64,000 bases of DNA from Deuterostichococcus epilithicus (taxonomy: Eukaryota > Chlorophyta > Trebouxiophyceae > Prasiolales > Stichococcaceae): contig JAVTLE010000021.1 of NCBI GenBank assembly GCA_033439295.1, forward strand, positions 1,054,009 through 1,118,008, written 5' to 3'. The position numbers and the translations under genes were made by a program. Under the pieces are notes generated by a model. It was not told the DNA's origin and searched no databases. It worked only from the letters and a program-made list of their open reading frames with translations. Of the stretch, positions 34,413 to 44,473 are shown in pieces. Each line of letters begins with the position of its first letter. The first letter of the stretch is position 1.

Positions 34413-37115
34413 TCAGTCGTCCTGGCCCTCAGAAGCCGATTCCTCGCTGTCGCTGTTGCCGCCCTCTCTCTCGGCCCCAGAGCCCGGCAGCGCATCCAGG
34501 TCCAGTCCACCATCCTCCTCCGAGCCTGCCTCGAAGCCCTCGCTGTCGTCCGCCGCCGCGCCCGCGTCGCCCTCCCTGCTGACGTAAAACAGCAGGTCGC
34601 CGTCCGCCGCAGCAGCGTCCTCTGCCGGGTCGTCAGCCGCGCCGCCGCCTTCACCGGCGCCCCCGGCCGCGGCGGCATTCCCGCCGCCGCCCTGCTGCTG
34701 CCAGGCTGCCCAGGAGCGGTGCAGCGCCTGCAGCGTGTGCAGCGCCACGCCGTCCAGCAGGAAGGCGGTCACGTCCTGCAGGTGGCCGCTCCCCGCCGCC
34801 GCTAGCGCCCCTGCGCAGGATTTGAGCCACTTTCATGAGCCGCAACAGCTCGAGACTAATTCAAAGGTCTGGCTGCTTTGTGCAAGCAGAGAAGGATTCG
34901 CATAGCACCTGCGGACCGGAATTGCAACTGCAGAGCGATGCAGAATTGCTGAGCATATTGCTACTGGCACTGACACGGCTCAGTATCAGACCGCTGGTGC
35001 TGAAATACTAATGGCCACAGTCTCCCCTGCTTGCGCTGCCTTCGTTGCCGCTGCATCTGAAGTGATGAAGACCCTGGCGCAGGCGGACCGAACCCCTGCC
35101 AGACCTCAGCTACCTCGCACTACGCCGTTCATCAGCAGCCAACACCGGTGCTGCGATGACGCCGCTGTGCATCTTGGGGCATGGGGGTATTGTGAACGCT
35201 GAAAGGTTACATGAGGCTGCGCCACCCACTTTGCACCACAGAGTTCGGTGGCTGCAGCCTCAGCCACGCCAGCAGCGGCGCCGGCGGTGCCAACCGCCGC
35301 ACGCGCGCCAGCGCTGTCACTGCCTCCCGCTCGGCGTTGGCCATGCCAAGCTCCGTCTGTGCCCGCCGCACCAGGCACAGCCGTCCCAGATAATCACCGT
35401 GCGCACCATCTGCATCAGCAGATACAGCACCCGTCCCACAACACCCCGGAAGACATACTGGATTCCAGGTGTCGAACACGCGAGCCCAGTACAGCATTGG
35501 AAAGCAACTCAGCAAAGCGTGATGCTCACCCTGCCGCAGCGCGGCGGCAAAGAGAATCCGCCACAGCGTCGCCGCGGCTGCCGGGTCGTGCTGCCCAGCC
35601 AGTGGCAGCTGCTGTGCCAGCAGCAGCTGCAGGGCGTCCTGCGCCGAGTTACCGCCCAACAGCAGCCGCATGTCCGCCGCGGCGACCTCGGCAGCCGAGC
35701 CGCCCGGCCGACCATACTGCAGCAGCTGGCTTTGTGAGAGTGTCGCCAGCGCAGGGCCATCGTCCAACGCTGGAGGGCCAGCCTGCGCGGCGTGCTGCAG
35801 CAGCCGGATCTCCGCCTGCAGCAGGACGACTGCAGCAGCGGTCGAGGCAGCACCTGCTGCGGCGTCGTCACCAGCGGCCGGCGGCACCTGCAGCCAAGCG
35901 GCAGCGCTCGCTGGGCAGGCGGTCGCAGCGCTGCCGCGCAGGCGGAGCGCCAGCACCGCCGCGGCTCGGGCGGCCAGGTCCGACACCCGCTGCAGGGCGG
36001 CTGCCGCGCCCTGCTGCTGCGCCAGGCGGGTCGCCGCCGCGAGCGGCGCCAGCGCCGGCCGCAGGCCGCCCTCCGCGTCGCCGCTGGAGCTGCACTGCCG
36101 CGACAGTGCGGCGCCGAGGGCCAGCCGCCGCTGCGCCGCCCCCAGTGCAGCGTCGAGGGACGCAAGCTCCCTGAGCCAGCACCAAGAGCGAGTCCGTGAA
36201 GGGTTGACACAAGCAGGCTCTGAGCGTGCAAGTTTCAGGCGGCTGCGCGGGCGCCAGAGGTGGTGGGGAGGCAGTCAACCCGAGCCAAAACCCGACAGAG
36301 CCGATGTCCTGCTAGCAGTCCCACCTGTCCTCTAGCAGCTGGTCGTGCTGGGCGCCGAATAGTCGCAGCAGCGCCTCCGGCGGGGGCGCCCGCGCCTGCA
36401 GCAGTGCAGCCGCCTCGGCGCCGTGGATGGCATCGTCCACCGCGTGCCGCGTCAGGTGCTGTCCCTGCTCCCGGATCGTCGAGTGCCGCACATGCTGCTG
36501 GTACACCTCATCGTCCACAAAAGCGAACTCCCCCACGGGGAGCGGGGCCTCCGCTGCGATGCCTGGCGAGTGCTGGACAATGAGAGGCATTGCGGCAGCC
36601 GCTTTTGCTGCCTTGCGCCGCTTCGTGATGCGCTGGGCGGAAGGCTCCGCTGGCCGCGCGGCGGCCGCCAGGGCCTCGTGCAGGGCCTTTGAGTACTGCT
36701 TCGCATTGTCCTGCGGGCATGCAGGGCTGCAGTCTCACTTTCTGCGAGAGGAGCTAATGCGCCAGAAAAGAATGAGCAGGGCGAGATGAAGTCGGCGACC
36801 CCCACCTGCAGCGCCTGCTTCTGTGGTCCCTCTGGAAGGCTGGCGACGGCTGAGTTGAAGGCCTTGGCCACGCTGGGATCCTGTGTGACAAGCAAGACCC
36901 AGCCGTCAGCGTCTGCGCGCAGCAGAGGTCACGCTTGCGGTCGTATCTGCTGCACTTTGCCTCACCTCTGCATCGATGTGAGGATTGCTGTCGATCAGCG
37001 CCTGCGCCAGCCTCTGCACGAAGCTCTGCTCCGTCGCTTTCGGCACTGCAGGTCGCTTTCGAGCCTGCTCTCCTTCCTTCCTTCCTTCCTTACCGAAGGC
37101 TCTCTTGGGATTCAT
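34413..37115 (-). CDS. unrecognised 593-residue Ala/Leu-rich protein with acidic C-terminus
   Basis: I do not recognise the family. Exons in transcript order: 37094-37115, 36966-37045, 36806-36880, 36325-36710, 35530-36170, 35230-35409, 34413-34810; phases agree throughout and most donors and acceptors are canonical. The start MNPKRAFVPKATEQSFVQRL uses the first ATG before a strong GTAAGG donor. The N-terminal 60 residues are amphipathic (LAQALIDSNPHIDAEDPSVA). A basic patch follows at about residues 80-95 (RITKRRKAAKAA), possibly nuclear. The middle is long, helical and Leu/Ala/Gln-rich with VDDAIHGAEAAALLQA and LLLAQQLPLAG. Near the end comes DVTAFLLDGVALHTLQALHR, then a Gly/Ala linker and an Asp/Glu/Ser tail ending SDSEESASEGQDD. 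The basic patch, helical body and acidic tail would suit a nuclear or nucleolar scaffold, but that is inference. Confidence 0.75.
37072..37091. repeat. TTCC microsatellite at a splice donor
   Basis: Five TTCC units. On the minus strand this is (GGAA)n and it directly follows the GTAAGG donor of intron 1 of the unknown gene. Confidence 0.85.
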
Positions 37116-37820
37116 CAGTAGTAATGTAACTAGCTGATGGTGGACGCTGATATTGCGACACAGCTGACGCGCCACCACTGTGCAGAACATTTATAGTGGG
37201 TACAGCTCCTGACACCTGAATGTCCAGTGGAGTGTAGTGGGAACGCAGTGCTGGGTTTGATCCTCATGGTCCCTCCCCAGGACACAGAGCTCCAGAGGAC
37301 CAGAGCACGGGTGCACGGCAGCTGGACACCGCCTGGACACCGCCACAGAACAGCATCGCGCATCTGAAACATCTTACACACCTTTGCTTCTGCACTTGCG
37401 GTGATCCCGCACGAACCAATCGTCTTGGGGGGCCCCGTTCGAGCTTGCATATTCCGGAGCATCTCACCAATAGCATTCGCATTGTAGGGCCGCGTGCCTG
37501 ACCGCTCTGCACATCTTGGCCGTAGTTCTATTCCCAGGGCTTCAATGGCTCTACACTTTACTGCATCGATGTTGTCGCCAGGTGAATTTCGTCGTGTCTG
37601 CAACGAGTGCGTGTCCACGGCATGAAACGCATCATGCTGAGTGCTGATGTCAACATACCTGCCGCTTGGTTGAGTAAGACCCTTGAGGTGATGATGTGCA
37701 GGACTTGGCCGACCAGCAAGCGCTCAGGTCATGCGTGCGTGGCGCTCGCCACTGGTGTCAGCATGCGGACATGGGCCCAGGGCTTTCACCAGCTGCCAGC
37801 ACGGCCCTGGCCGCCGCACG
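37116..37820. promoter_or_regulatory. divergent promoter region, unknown gene / DEG1
   Basis: 705 bp between head-to-head starts. The part from 37731 is in frame with DEG1 and could be coding if the upstream ATG is used. An 11-bp direct repeat (CTGGACACCGC) occurs twice near 37322-37343. No known motif was recognised. Confidence 0.45.
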
Positions 37821-40800
37821 ATGGACAGATCTTCGGCCGGTGTAACTGTGGCGCAGCAGAAGCACCAGGCGCCACAGCAGCTGCATACGGCCGCGAGGCT
37901 GCCCGCATTGCAGGCACCTCTGCGGCCGGCAGCCGTCTCTGCTGCAGCGCTTTCATCCGAGGTGAATCCTTCGCCTCTGCTGGATGTCGAAGATGAATTT
38001 TCAAGCACCGCTTCGTCACTTGTCACAGGGCGACAGTGCAATGTGTGCTTGGCTCAGCACTCTGTGTGCGGTGGCAACGTAGTGGTGCCACTCCATCTGA
38101 CGAGACACAAAACATGCTGCAGGGGAGCCCTTCGCAATGGCAGACGGGCCTGGCTTCGATGCTGGCGAGCGTGGCGCTGTTTATGGCGACGTTTTTTGGG
38201 GCGCCAGACCCGGTTCTGGCTGAGCCGCTCTGGGGAGGCTTTGGCGGCGCACAGCAGGCCACGCTTGAGATGAAGGTGAGGACATAGAAGTCTTGGAACA
38301 TGGTCGTGTGGTATTTTGCCCGTGAGTCGCAGTGCACATCGAAAGCGGACTAGCATCTGCCATCAGTGCTGGCATGCCACGGCCGCATGTGCAACGAACC
38401 TGGTCCGAATGCCTTTTTGCATGCAGACCCCGGACGGCAATGCTGCAGAACTGGATTCGGCAGAGCTGCAGTCCGTCAGGCTTTTCCAGGAGAACACGCC
38501 CTCAGTGGTCAACATCTCGAACATTAGTGCGCTCTCGTTCCTCGGGACATTCGCTAAAGTCGGGATGCTTCTGTCGGTGCATACCCACCAGCATGTCCTC
38601 CATGCGGCGACCTGCTGTCCAAACACTGCTGCGGTGCATTCACCTCAACAACAATGCGCTACAGGGGTGGTGCGCAGCCAACGAGGCTCCTTCATGTCTA
38701 TGGACAGCCAGAAGATGCCCGTTGGGCAGGGCTCCGGCTTCGTGTGGGATCGCAGTGGCCACATCGTCACAAACTGGTGAGTTTCCTGCGCCTTCTGCAT
38801 GACTTCGGTCCGGGCGGCATCGACACACTGAAGTGAATTTGTACTGATAGTATATGAGATAGTATGCTGCACTTTTTCATCAATCTTGTGACCCTGGCGT
38901 CTTTACGTGTCCTCAGGCACGTCATCAATAATGCTGACGACGTCACCGTGACGATGCTCGACCAGAGCGTCTACAATGCCAAGGTGCGTCGCTGCTGACA
39001 TCCCACGGTGGCCAGCCTCACCTCTGCCCATAGTGCTGCATCTGCACCCGACCATGCACCCTTGATGCGCAAGTGTTGAATCGCTGAGGCTTTGGTGCCC
39101 GCCATGTTGCTTTGAGTCCCCCCATTGTCTTCTGTTTCGTGCCCGCACATGCAGCGACCTGCAGAGAAGGACATGGCACCGCTGCAGCCCCCTGACGCAT
39201 TGCAGCACACGCCGCAGCACAAGGTGCACTGTCTCTGACGCAAGACGCCGCTGATTGGCACGACAGGTGGTGGGCGGGGACCAGGATAAGGATGTGGCGG
39301 TGCTGCAGCTGCTGGACATGCCGCCAGAGAAAATGCGGGAGCTGAAGCCCGTGCGCCTGGGAACCTCATCTACTTTGATGGTCGGCCAGCGCGTTTATGC
39401 CATCGGTGCGTGCTCTCGCCTTCGATCGATGAATGTAAAGCGATTGAACTCCTCTGCGACGCCCAGGTGCTTACGATGTTAGACAGCTTGAACCTTGGCA
39501 TTCACCTTCGCTGTGCTTCGATATGTGACCGGCCAGCGGACGCACGTTGGCTTTCTGCCCGGCGCAGGCCGCAGGGCTCCTGCGCTGTCGGCGACATGTG
39601 GCACACACACCAGCACTGTGGAGTCCTGCAGCTTGCTGCCACCAGCAGATGCGTTTTCGACGCGACTCGTGTGTTCTTGCTGCAGGCAACCCCTTCGGCC
39701 TGGACCACACCCTCACACAGGGCATCGTGTCCGGCGTGGGGCGGGAGCTGCAGACGCCAGGTGCGGCCGTCATCATTTGCATGAATACGACAGCAAGACT
39801 TCGAGTCTTTCCTCGTACATTATGCTGAATGCTGATAGCCCGAGTCGAGCTGCTGCTGCTGTTGGCTGCAGGGCCGCGCGGTATCCCCATCCGGAATGTC
39901 ATTCAGGCAAGCCGCCAGTCATGCTGGCAATGCGTCGCTGGAGGCGGGGTGCTTGGTCTGAGGTTACTCGCTGCTGTCTGCTGAGCTTCGGCGAGACTGA
40001 ACGACACCTTCTTTTCCTGCTCCGACAGACAGATGCAGCTATCAACCCGGGGAATTCTGGAGGCGTGCTCCTGGTGCGTGCACACCCGCACTGAGTTGAC
40101 AATTGCGGTGCTGTGCGTCACAACCTTCATGCCAAGCACCTCCGCAGCTGGAGAGTACATGATACCTGTGACATCTGTGTCTTCCTACCTGCAGGACAGC
40201 AAAGGCCGGCTCATCGGCATCAACACCGCCATCGCCGATCCCTCAGGTATGTGGCAGCGCCTGCTCAGCTTGTGCCATATGCTGGATGAGAGTCAACCTG
40301 TTTCTCGTGCATTGCACCGAGGCAGGCACCAAATGCACGCTTGTGCGGCTTTGGCAGGGCGGGGCGCGAGCTCGGGCGTCGGGTTTGCGATACCGATCGA
40401 TCAAGTGAAGGGCCTGGTCGAGCAGATCCTCACTTACGGGCGGATTGTGCGCCCGGTCCTCGGCATCTCGATCGCCCCGCCTCAGGTGCGCACCTCTAGA
40501 ACTGGGTCTGCAAACACACCGAATTTTTGTGGCGTGCACAGTCGGTGAGTGAAGTCTTGTGTGGTTGCATCAACTGGTGTGCACTCGCTGAATATATGGC
40601 ACCCATCCTGGGGGCCTGCTCAACCTGGGAGCTGCACTCTGGCACGAGCGTCGTGTTTTGCGCACGTAGGCGGTGCGGCAGCTGGGGCTGGAGGGTGTCC
40701 TGGTCCTGGAGGCGCTGCCGGGGACGCCAGCTTACGATGCCGGCATCCGCTCCACATACAGGTGACTACTGACTTTCTAGAGCCGCTGCTGACTTTGATG

Positions 40801-41163
40801 GCGGCCCCCTGACTGAATGCCCTCACTCAGTCGGTAGTTGTGATGCCCACTACCTGAAACTGCCGAGAGCGTGACCTAAAAAGCTGTGCTCACAGCTGGA
40901 GGTGATGTCATCCCTTGCCTTTGGTCACGCTCTTGACTGAGCCCGCTTGCACCTGCCGCAGGGACGACTCCGGGCGGCTCGTGCTGGGCGACATCATCAC
41001 GGGCTTCAACGGCAAACCCGTCAAGCTGCAGAAGGACCTGTTTGCGCTGCTGGACGACTGCAAGGTGGGGCAGGAGGTGGAGGTGACCGTGAAGCGGGGG
41101 CAGCAGACGGAGACGATCCGGCTGCGCCTTGCTGACCAGGACAACAAGCTGTCTTCGAATTGA
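37821..41163 (+). CDS. DEG1: DEG1-type thylakoid-lumen serine protease (HtrA/DegP family)
   Basis: ATP-independent protease and chaperone of the thylakoid lumen, which in plants acts in photosystem II repair. Exons: 37821-37961, 38123-38275, 38427-38526, 38665-38776, 38917-38983, 39267-39405, 39686-39760, 39872-39906, 40029-40073, 40195-40246, 40358-40485, 40670-40761, 40962-41163, giving 446 residues. The transit peptide is bipartite, with a hydrophobic lumen-transfer stretch (SMLASVALFMATFFGAPDPV) ending in LA. The mature start SVRLFQENTPSVVNISN is DEG1-like. The triad is His170 (WHVINNA), Asp200 (DKDVAVLQL) and Ser284 (INPGNSGG). GNPFGLDHTLTQGIVSG and one C-terminal PDZ domain (GRLVLGDIITGFNGKPVKL) follow. 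Odd points are GNSGGV where GNSGGP is usual, and a GC donor at 39907. An in-frame ATG at 37731 could extend the N-terminus by 30 residues. Confidence 0.95.
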
Positions 41164-41435
41164 CGGTGGCGGGCTTACAGATCGGATTCTGTGCTAGCTG
41201 AACCCACGCGAGAAGCGAACATCGAGGAGCACCACTGTTTGGTTCCTTCAGGACAACATTAGGTATGCCAGATGCACACCAGATGCACACCCCAATGCGT
41301 CAGTATGCAGAATACACCCTGAACAACCGTCACTGATCATAGAGCCAATTGGCCCCTCCTTCCACTGCTTGTTGGTTGCAAGGATCACAACATAGATGCG
41401 TGGCTCGCCGCAAACGCTGCTGTGCCTGCCGCTGC

Positions 41436-41742
41436 TCAGTGCATCGAATTGAGCCCCGTCTCGGTCCACTTCTCCGGCTTTGTGGGGCCCGCCTCCACCT
41501 CGTCCCGCAGCTCATCGTTCTCCTCTGTTGGCGCAATCACGCCCTCCGGCAGCGGAATGTCTGCGCGGAGCAAACACACCATCAGGCCAGAATGCCCAGC
41601 AATCGCACTGGACAAAAATACTGCGCCGCCATTGCCATACAGACCCACCGTCATCCGGCAGCTTGTCTTGCATCCAATCGTCGTCCACAACGTCCAGCAA
41701 CTCTGGTTTCGAGATTTGCGTATAGTGTACAAATGCCGACAT
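41436..41742 (-). CDS. APC13: anaphase-promoting complex subunit 13
   Basis: Small structural subunit of the APC/C ubiquitin ligase that stabilises the TPR subunits; nuclear. Exons 41649-41742 and 41436-41560 join in phase 1 and give 72 residues. The join restores the plant-like core ELLDVVDDDWMQDKLPDDD followed by IPLPEG, very close to the plant APC13 (BONSAI) pattern of an acidic DDxWxxDxLPDDD and PLP. The C-terminus is acidic and ends KWTETGLNSMH, matching the conserved W-x-D/E-x-x-L motif. The start ATG at 41742 is the first one giving family length. It is easy to miss because neither exon alone exceeds 45 residues. It converges with DEG1 (272 bp apart) and diverges from the NAXE gene. 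Confidence 0.9.
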
Positions 41743-42151
41743 TGCTGCCGCTACCGCTGCCGACGCAGAGTCAGTGGGCGGTGGGAGTCCAGCCTCAAAG
41801 GCCCTCACACTCACGCACGAGCGGGCAACCGAATGTGCACGGCGTCGAGTCGTTGGCCCAACAGATTTCGCTGTGACAACGTGCTTCTCGCAGTTGCTGT
41901 CCAGCCACACACAGGTCTGAAAGTGCAGAGTACACCTTGAATGGCGTTCGTTTCAGAGAGCTTGTGGGCGCGCAGCCGGTGCCAGATGTAGCACACGTAA
42001 GAACTCGAACAGTCAAGAGGAGAGTGGAGAACTTGGAAGCGCAATGCAGTGCAAGGATTTGTGTTGACACAAACCCTAGCTGACGTCAGATCTCATCTCT
42101 CTCAAGCTAGAACAGCCAGTGCGTACAACGCTCTCGCTTTGTGACACTGCA
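41743..42151. promoter_or_regulatory. divergent promoter region, APC13 / NAXE
   Basis: 409 bp between head-to-head start codons, holding both promoters and 5' UTRs. The one recognisable motif is the palindrome at 42081-42088. Confidence 0.5.
42081..42088. promoter_or_regulatory. TGACGTCA palindrome (bZIP/CREB-type site)
   Basis: A perfect eight-base palindrome with an ACGT core, 64 bp before the NAXE start. ACGT-core palindromes bind bZIP factors in plants and animals. Occupancy is not shown by sequence. Confidence 0.4.
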
Positions 42152-44164
42152 ATGAGGGCTGCAGTCGTCTCTGTGAGAGCCTTCGCCAGTATCAGAAGCT
42201 GCACACGCCTGTCAACCTCGCTCGCAGCAGTTCCGAGATCCTTACGTGCAGAGCAGTGCAGGCTGTTGTTCTGCGCCACAACCCCTGTACACATGTCGCA
42301 AACAAGTGCCGCTGCTGCACACCAGGCGCCCATGGGCGACATCACATATTTGTGAGTGCTCCATAATGAGTGCCAAATGCTGAACCCCTGCGTCTGGTCA
42401 GGGTCCGTATGCAGGCATCAAGCTTGACCGTGCAGGACCCAGGAGCAAGCGCAGAGCCTGGATGCGGACCTCATGGGCGAGCTGCACTTCAGCATTGACC
42501 AGGCGAGTTCTTCAACCTCGAACAGCATGGGTGGTGGCGCAAAGTGGCGGCCGTTCCTCAACGATAACATCAGATGCTGACACTTGGCAGCATGCAATCG
42601 AGCGAGCGTGGCTGATATATTACAGGCGCGCAATTCTGGTGCTGCATGGGCATCATTAATGCGCTCAATTATTGCAGTTGATGGAGCTGGCCGGACTGTC
42701 TGTGGCGGGTGCGCTGCACCTGGAGTACGACAGCAAGCAGTTCCTGCGGGTCCTGGTCCTTGTGGGCCCCGGCAACAATGGCGGCGGTGCGTCACAGGGT
42801 GTCCCCCAGGCAGCCCATGAATCAGTCGTTGAGCCTGTGTGTCCGGCTGCGCAGCGACACATCCCACTTGGAACTGACAGTGTGCCGCTGCCCTGCAGAC
42901 GGACTGGTGGCCGCGCGCCACCTCTGGCAGTTCGGCCACAAAGTCGAGGTGCAGTCCGCCCTTCAGCCCCAAAGAGAGGGAGTCGACCTCATGAAGCACG
43001 AAGCAGAGCTGCTGCAGCACATGATTGCTGCGTGCAACCTGGCGGATGCGTCGATTGACCAGCCAACAAGGACGCATCCATAAACTCCCGAGCCACACGC
43101 GCTGAAAAGCTTTCGTGATTGAGCAGGTGTGCTACCCCAAGCGTACGGACAAGCCGCTCTTCCACAACCTGGTGGCGCAGGTGTGCCTTCTGCACAGTTC
43201 TCCTCTGCACCATGTTCATGTGTATTCTGGTGGATATATTCACAGTGCACACGGATAAGCCGAACTGGTGCGCAGTGCGAGGCACACGACATCCCCTTCG
43301 TGGAGCCGGACCAGCTGCAGGCGGGCAGCCTGTCAGAGCGCGCCGATGTGGTCCTGGACGCCATCTTCGGCTTCAGCTTCAAGGCGGGTGATGCATCCCA
43401 GCACAGGCAGCCATTGTCCGCAGGACTTCTCTACGAATGTGTGCATGGACCGCAGCTCTGCCTCCTTGCAATGTAATGTGTCGATGCCAATGTCCTAGAA
43501 CCATGAACTCCAAGACAACCGGCGAGCGCAGCTTTCAATCCCTGCAGGGGCAGCCCCGCGCGCCGCTGGACAAGCTACTGGACGTCATCAAGCCGGCGGC
43601 GTCGCCACCGCCCGTCGTCAGTGTGGACATCCCCTCAGGTATACTGTCACACAAAGCTCTGCACCGGCGCCGTTGGCTGTTGGTGCCGCGTCCTGAGCTG
43701 CGCCTCTGCTGCCGCAAGCTGTAGTATTTGGCATGCGAAGCGCCAGGACAGAGACACCGAAAGTCATGCTGTGTGCCTGACGGCAGGCTGGGATGTGGAG
43801 CAGGGGGACACGAACGGCGACGGTATCAAGCCCGCGATGCTCATCAGCCTGACGGCGCCCAAGCTGGTCGCCAAGCACTTCAGTGGCGTCCACTACCTGG
43901 GCGGCCGCTTTGTGCCGCCCAGCATCAGGGTGCACAACCATGCTGCTGAGGGACTACTCATGCCGCCGTCCGCAGTTTCACTGCTCCTGGATTTGCTGCG
44001 TTCATCGCATCCAGCACTTGAACTGACTAAAGACTGTTGCTGACCCATCCAGCACTTCAACTAACTAAAGACTGTTGCTGACCCTTGAAAATGTGCTGCA
44101 GGAGAAGTACCACCTGAACCTGCCAGAGTATCCCAGCGTCATGCAGTGTGTGCGAATCGACTGA
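42152..44164 (+). CDS. NAXE: NAD(P)H-hydrate epimerase (YjeF N-terminal domain)
   Basis: Epimerises damaged R-NAD(P)HX to the S form so that the dehydratase can repair it. Exons: 42152-42351, 42436-42502, 42678-42786, 42899-42948, 43127-43180, 43276-43383, 43548-43638, 43787-43929, 44102-44164, giving 294 residues. The first 60 residues are an Arg/Ser/Ala-rich organelle presequence. Then come [13 protein letters not shown] and [13 protein letters not shown], the glycine loop [34 protein letters not shown], the catalytic-region [27 protein letters not shown] and [10 protein letters not shown]. It closes with [10 protein letters not shown] as in animal APOA1BP. It is not fused to pyridoxamine-phosphate oxidase, as the land-plant enzyme is, nor to the dehydratase, as in bacteria. 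Introns 42503-42677 (GCGAGT) and 43384-43547 (GCGGGT) have GC donors. Confidence 0.95.
44008..44083. repeat. 38-bp tandem duplication in the last NAXE intron
   Basis: Two copies (44008-44045 and 44046-44083) beginning CATCCAGCACTT and ending GTTGCTGACC, differing at two positions. A recent local duplication. Confidence 0.93.
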
Positions 44165-44473
44165 ACTTTGCAGGGGATGCTCACATAGAGAGGTGTATAT
44201 GCTCTTGCCGTGCCAGCTTGAGCACAGCTGAAGCAGCACGTGCAAGTCTTGGGGCCGCCTTGGATTGTACTCCAGGTAGCATTCAATTTGTGTGTTGTGT
44301 ATTAACAACGTCTGCTCTGCCGGACTCGTCAAGTGCATGCTCTAAATCGTCGGCCATGCACGGGTAAAAACCGTTCTGTCCTAGCAGTGCTGAAAACACG
44401 CGCGAAACTGCGCAGAAGCAACATTAACATTGATTCGCGATCGCCCGCGGTAGCACGCAGGCCACGCGGGCGC
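44165..44473. other. convergent intergenic region, NAXE / CAF1
   Basis: 309 bp between converging stops, expected to hold both 3' UTRs. Nothing else was recognised. Confidence 0.5.
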
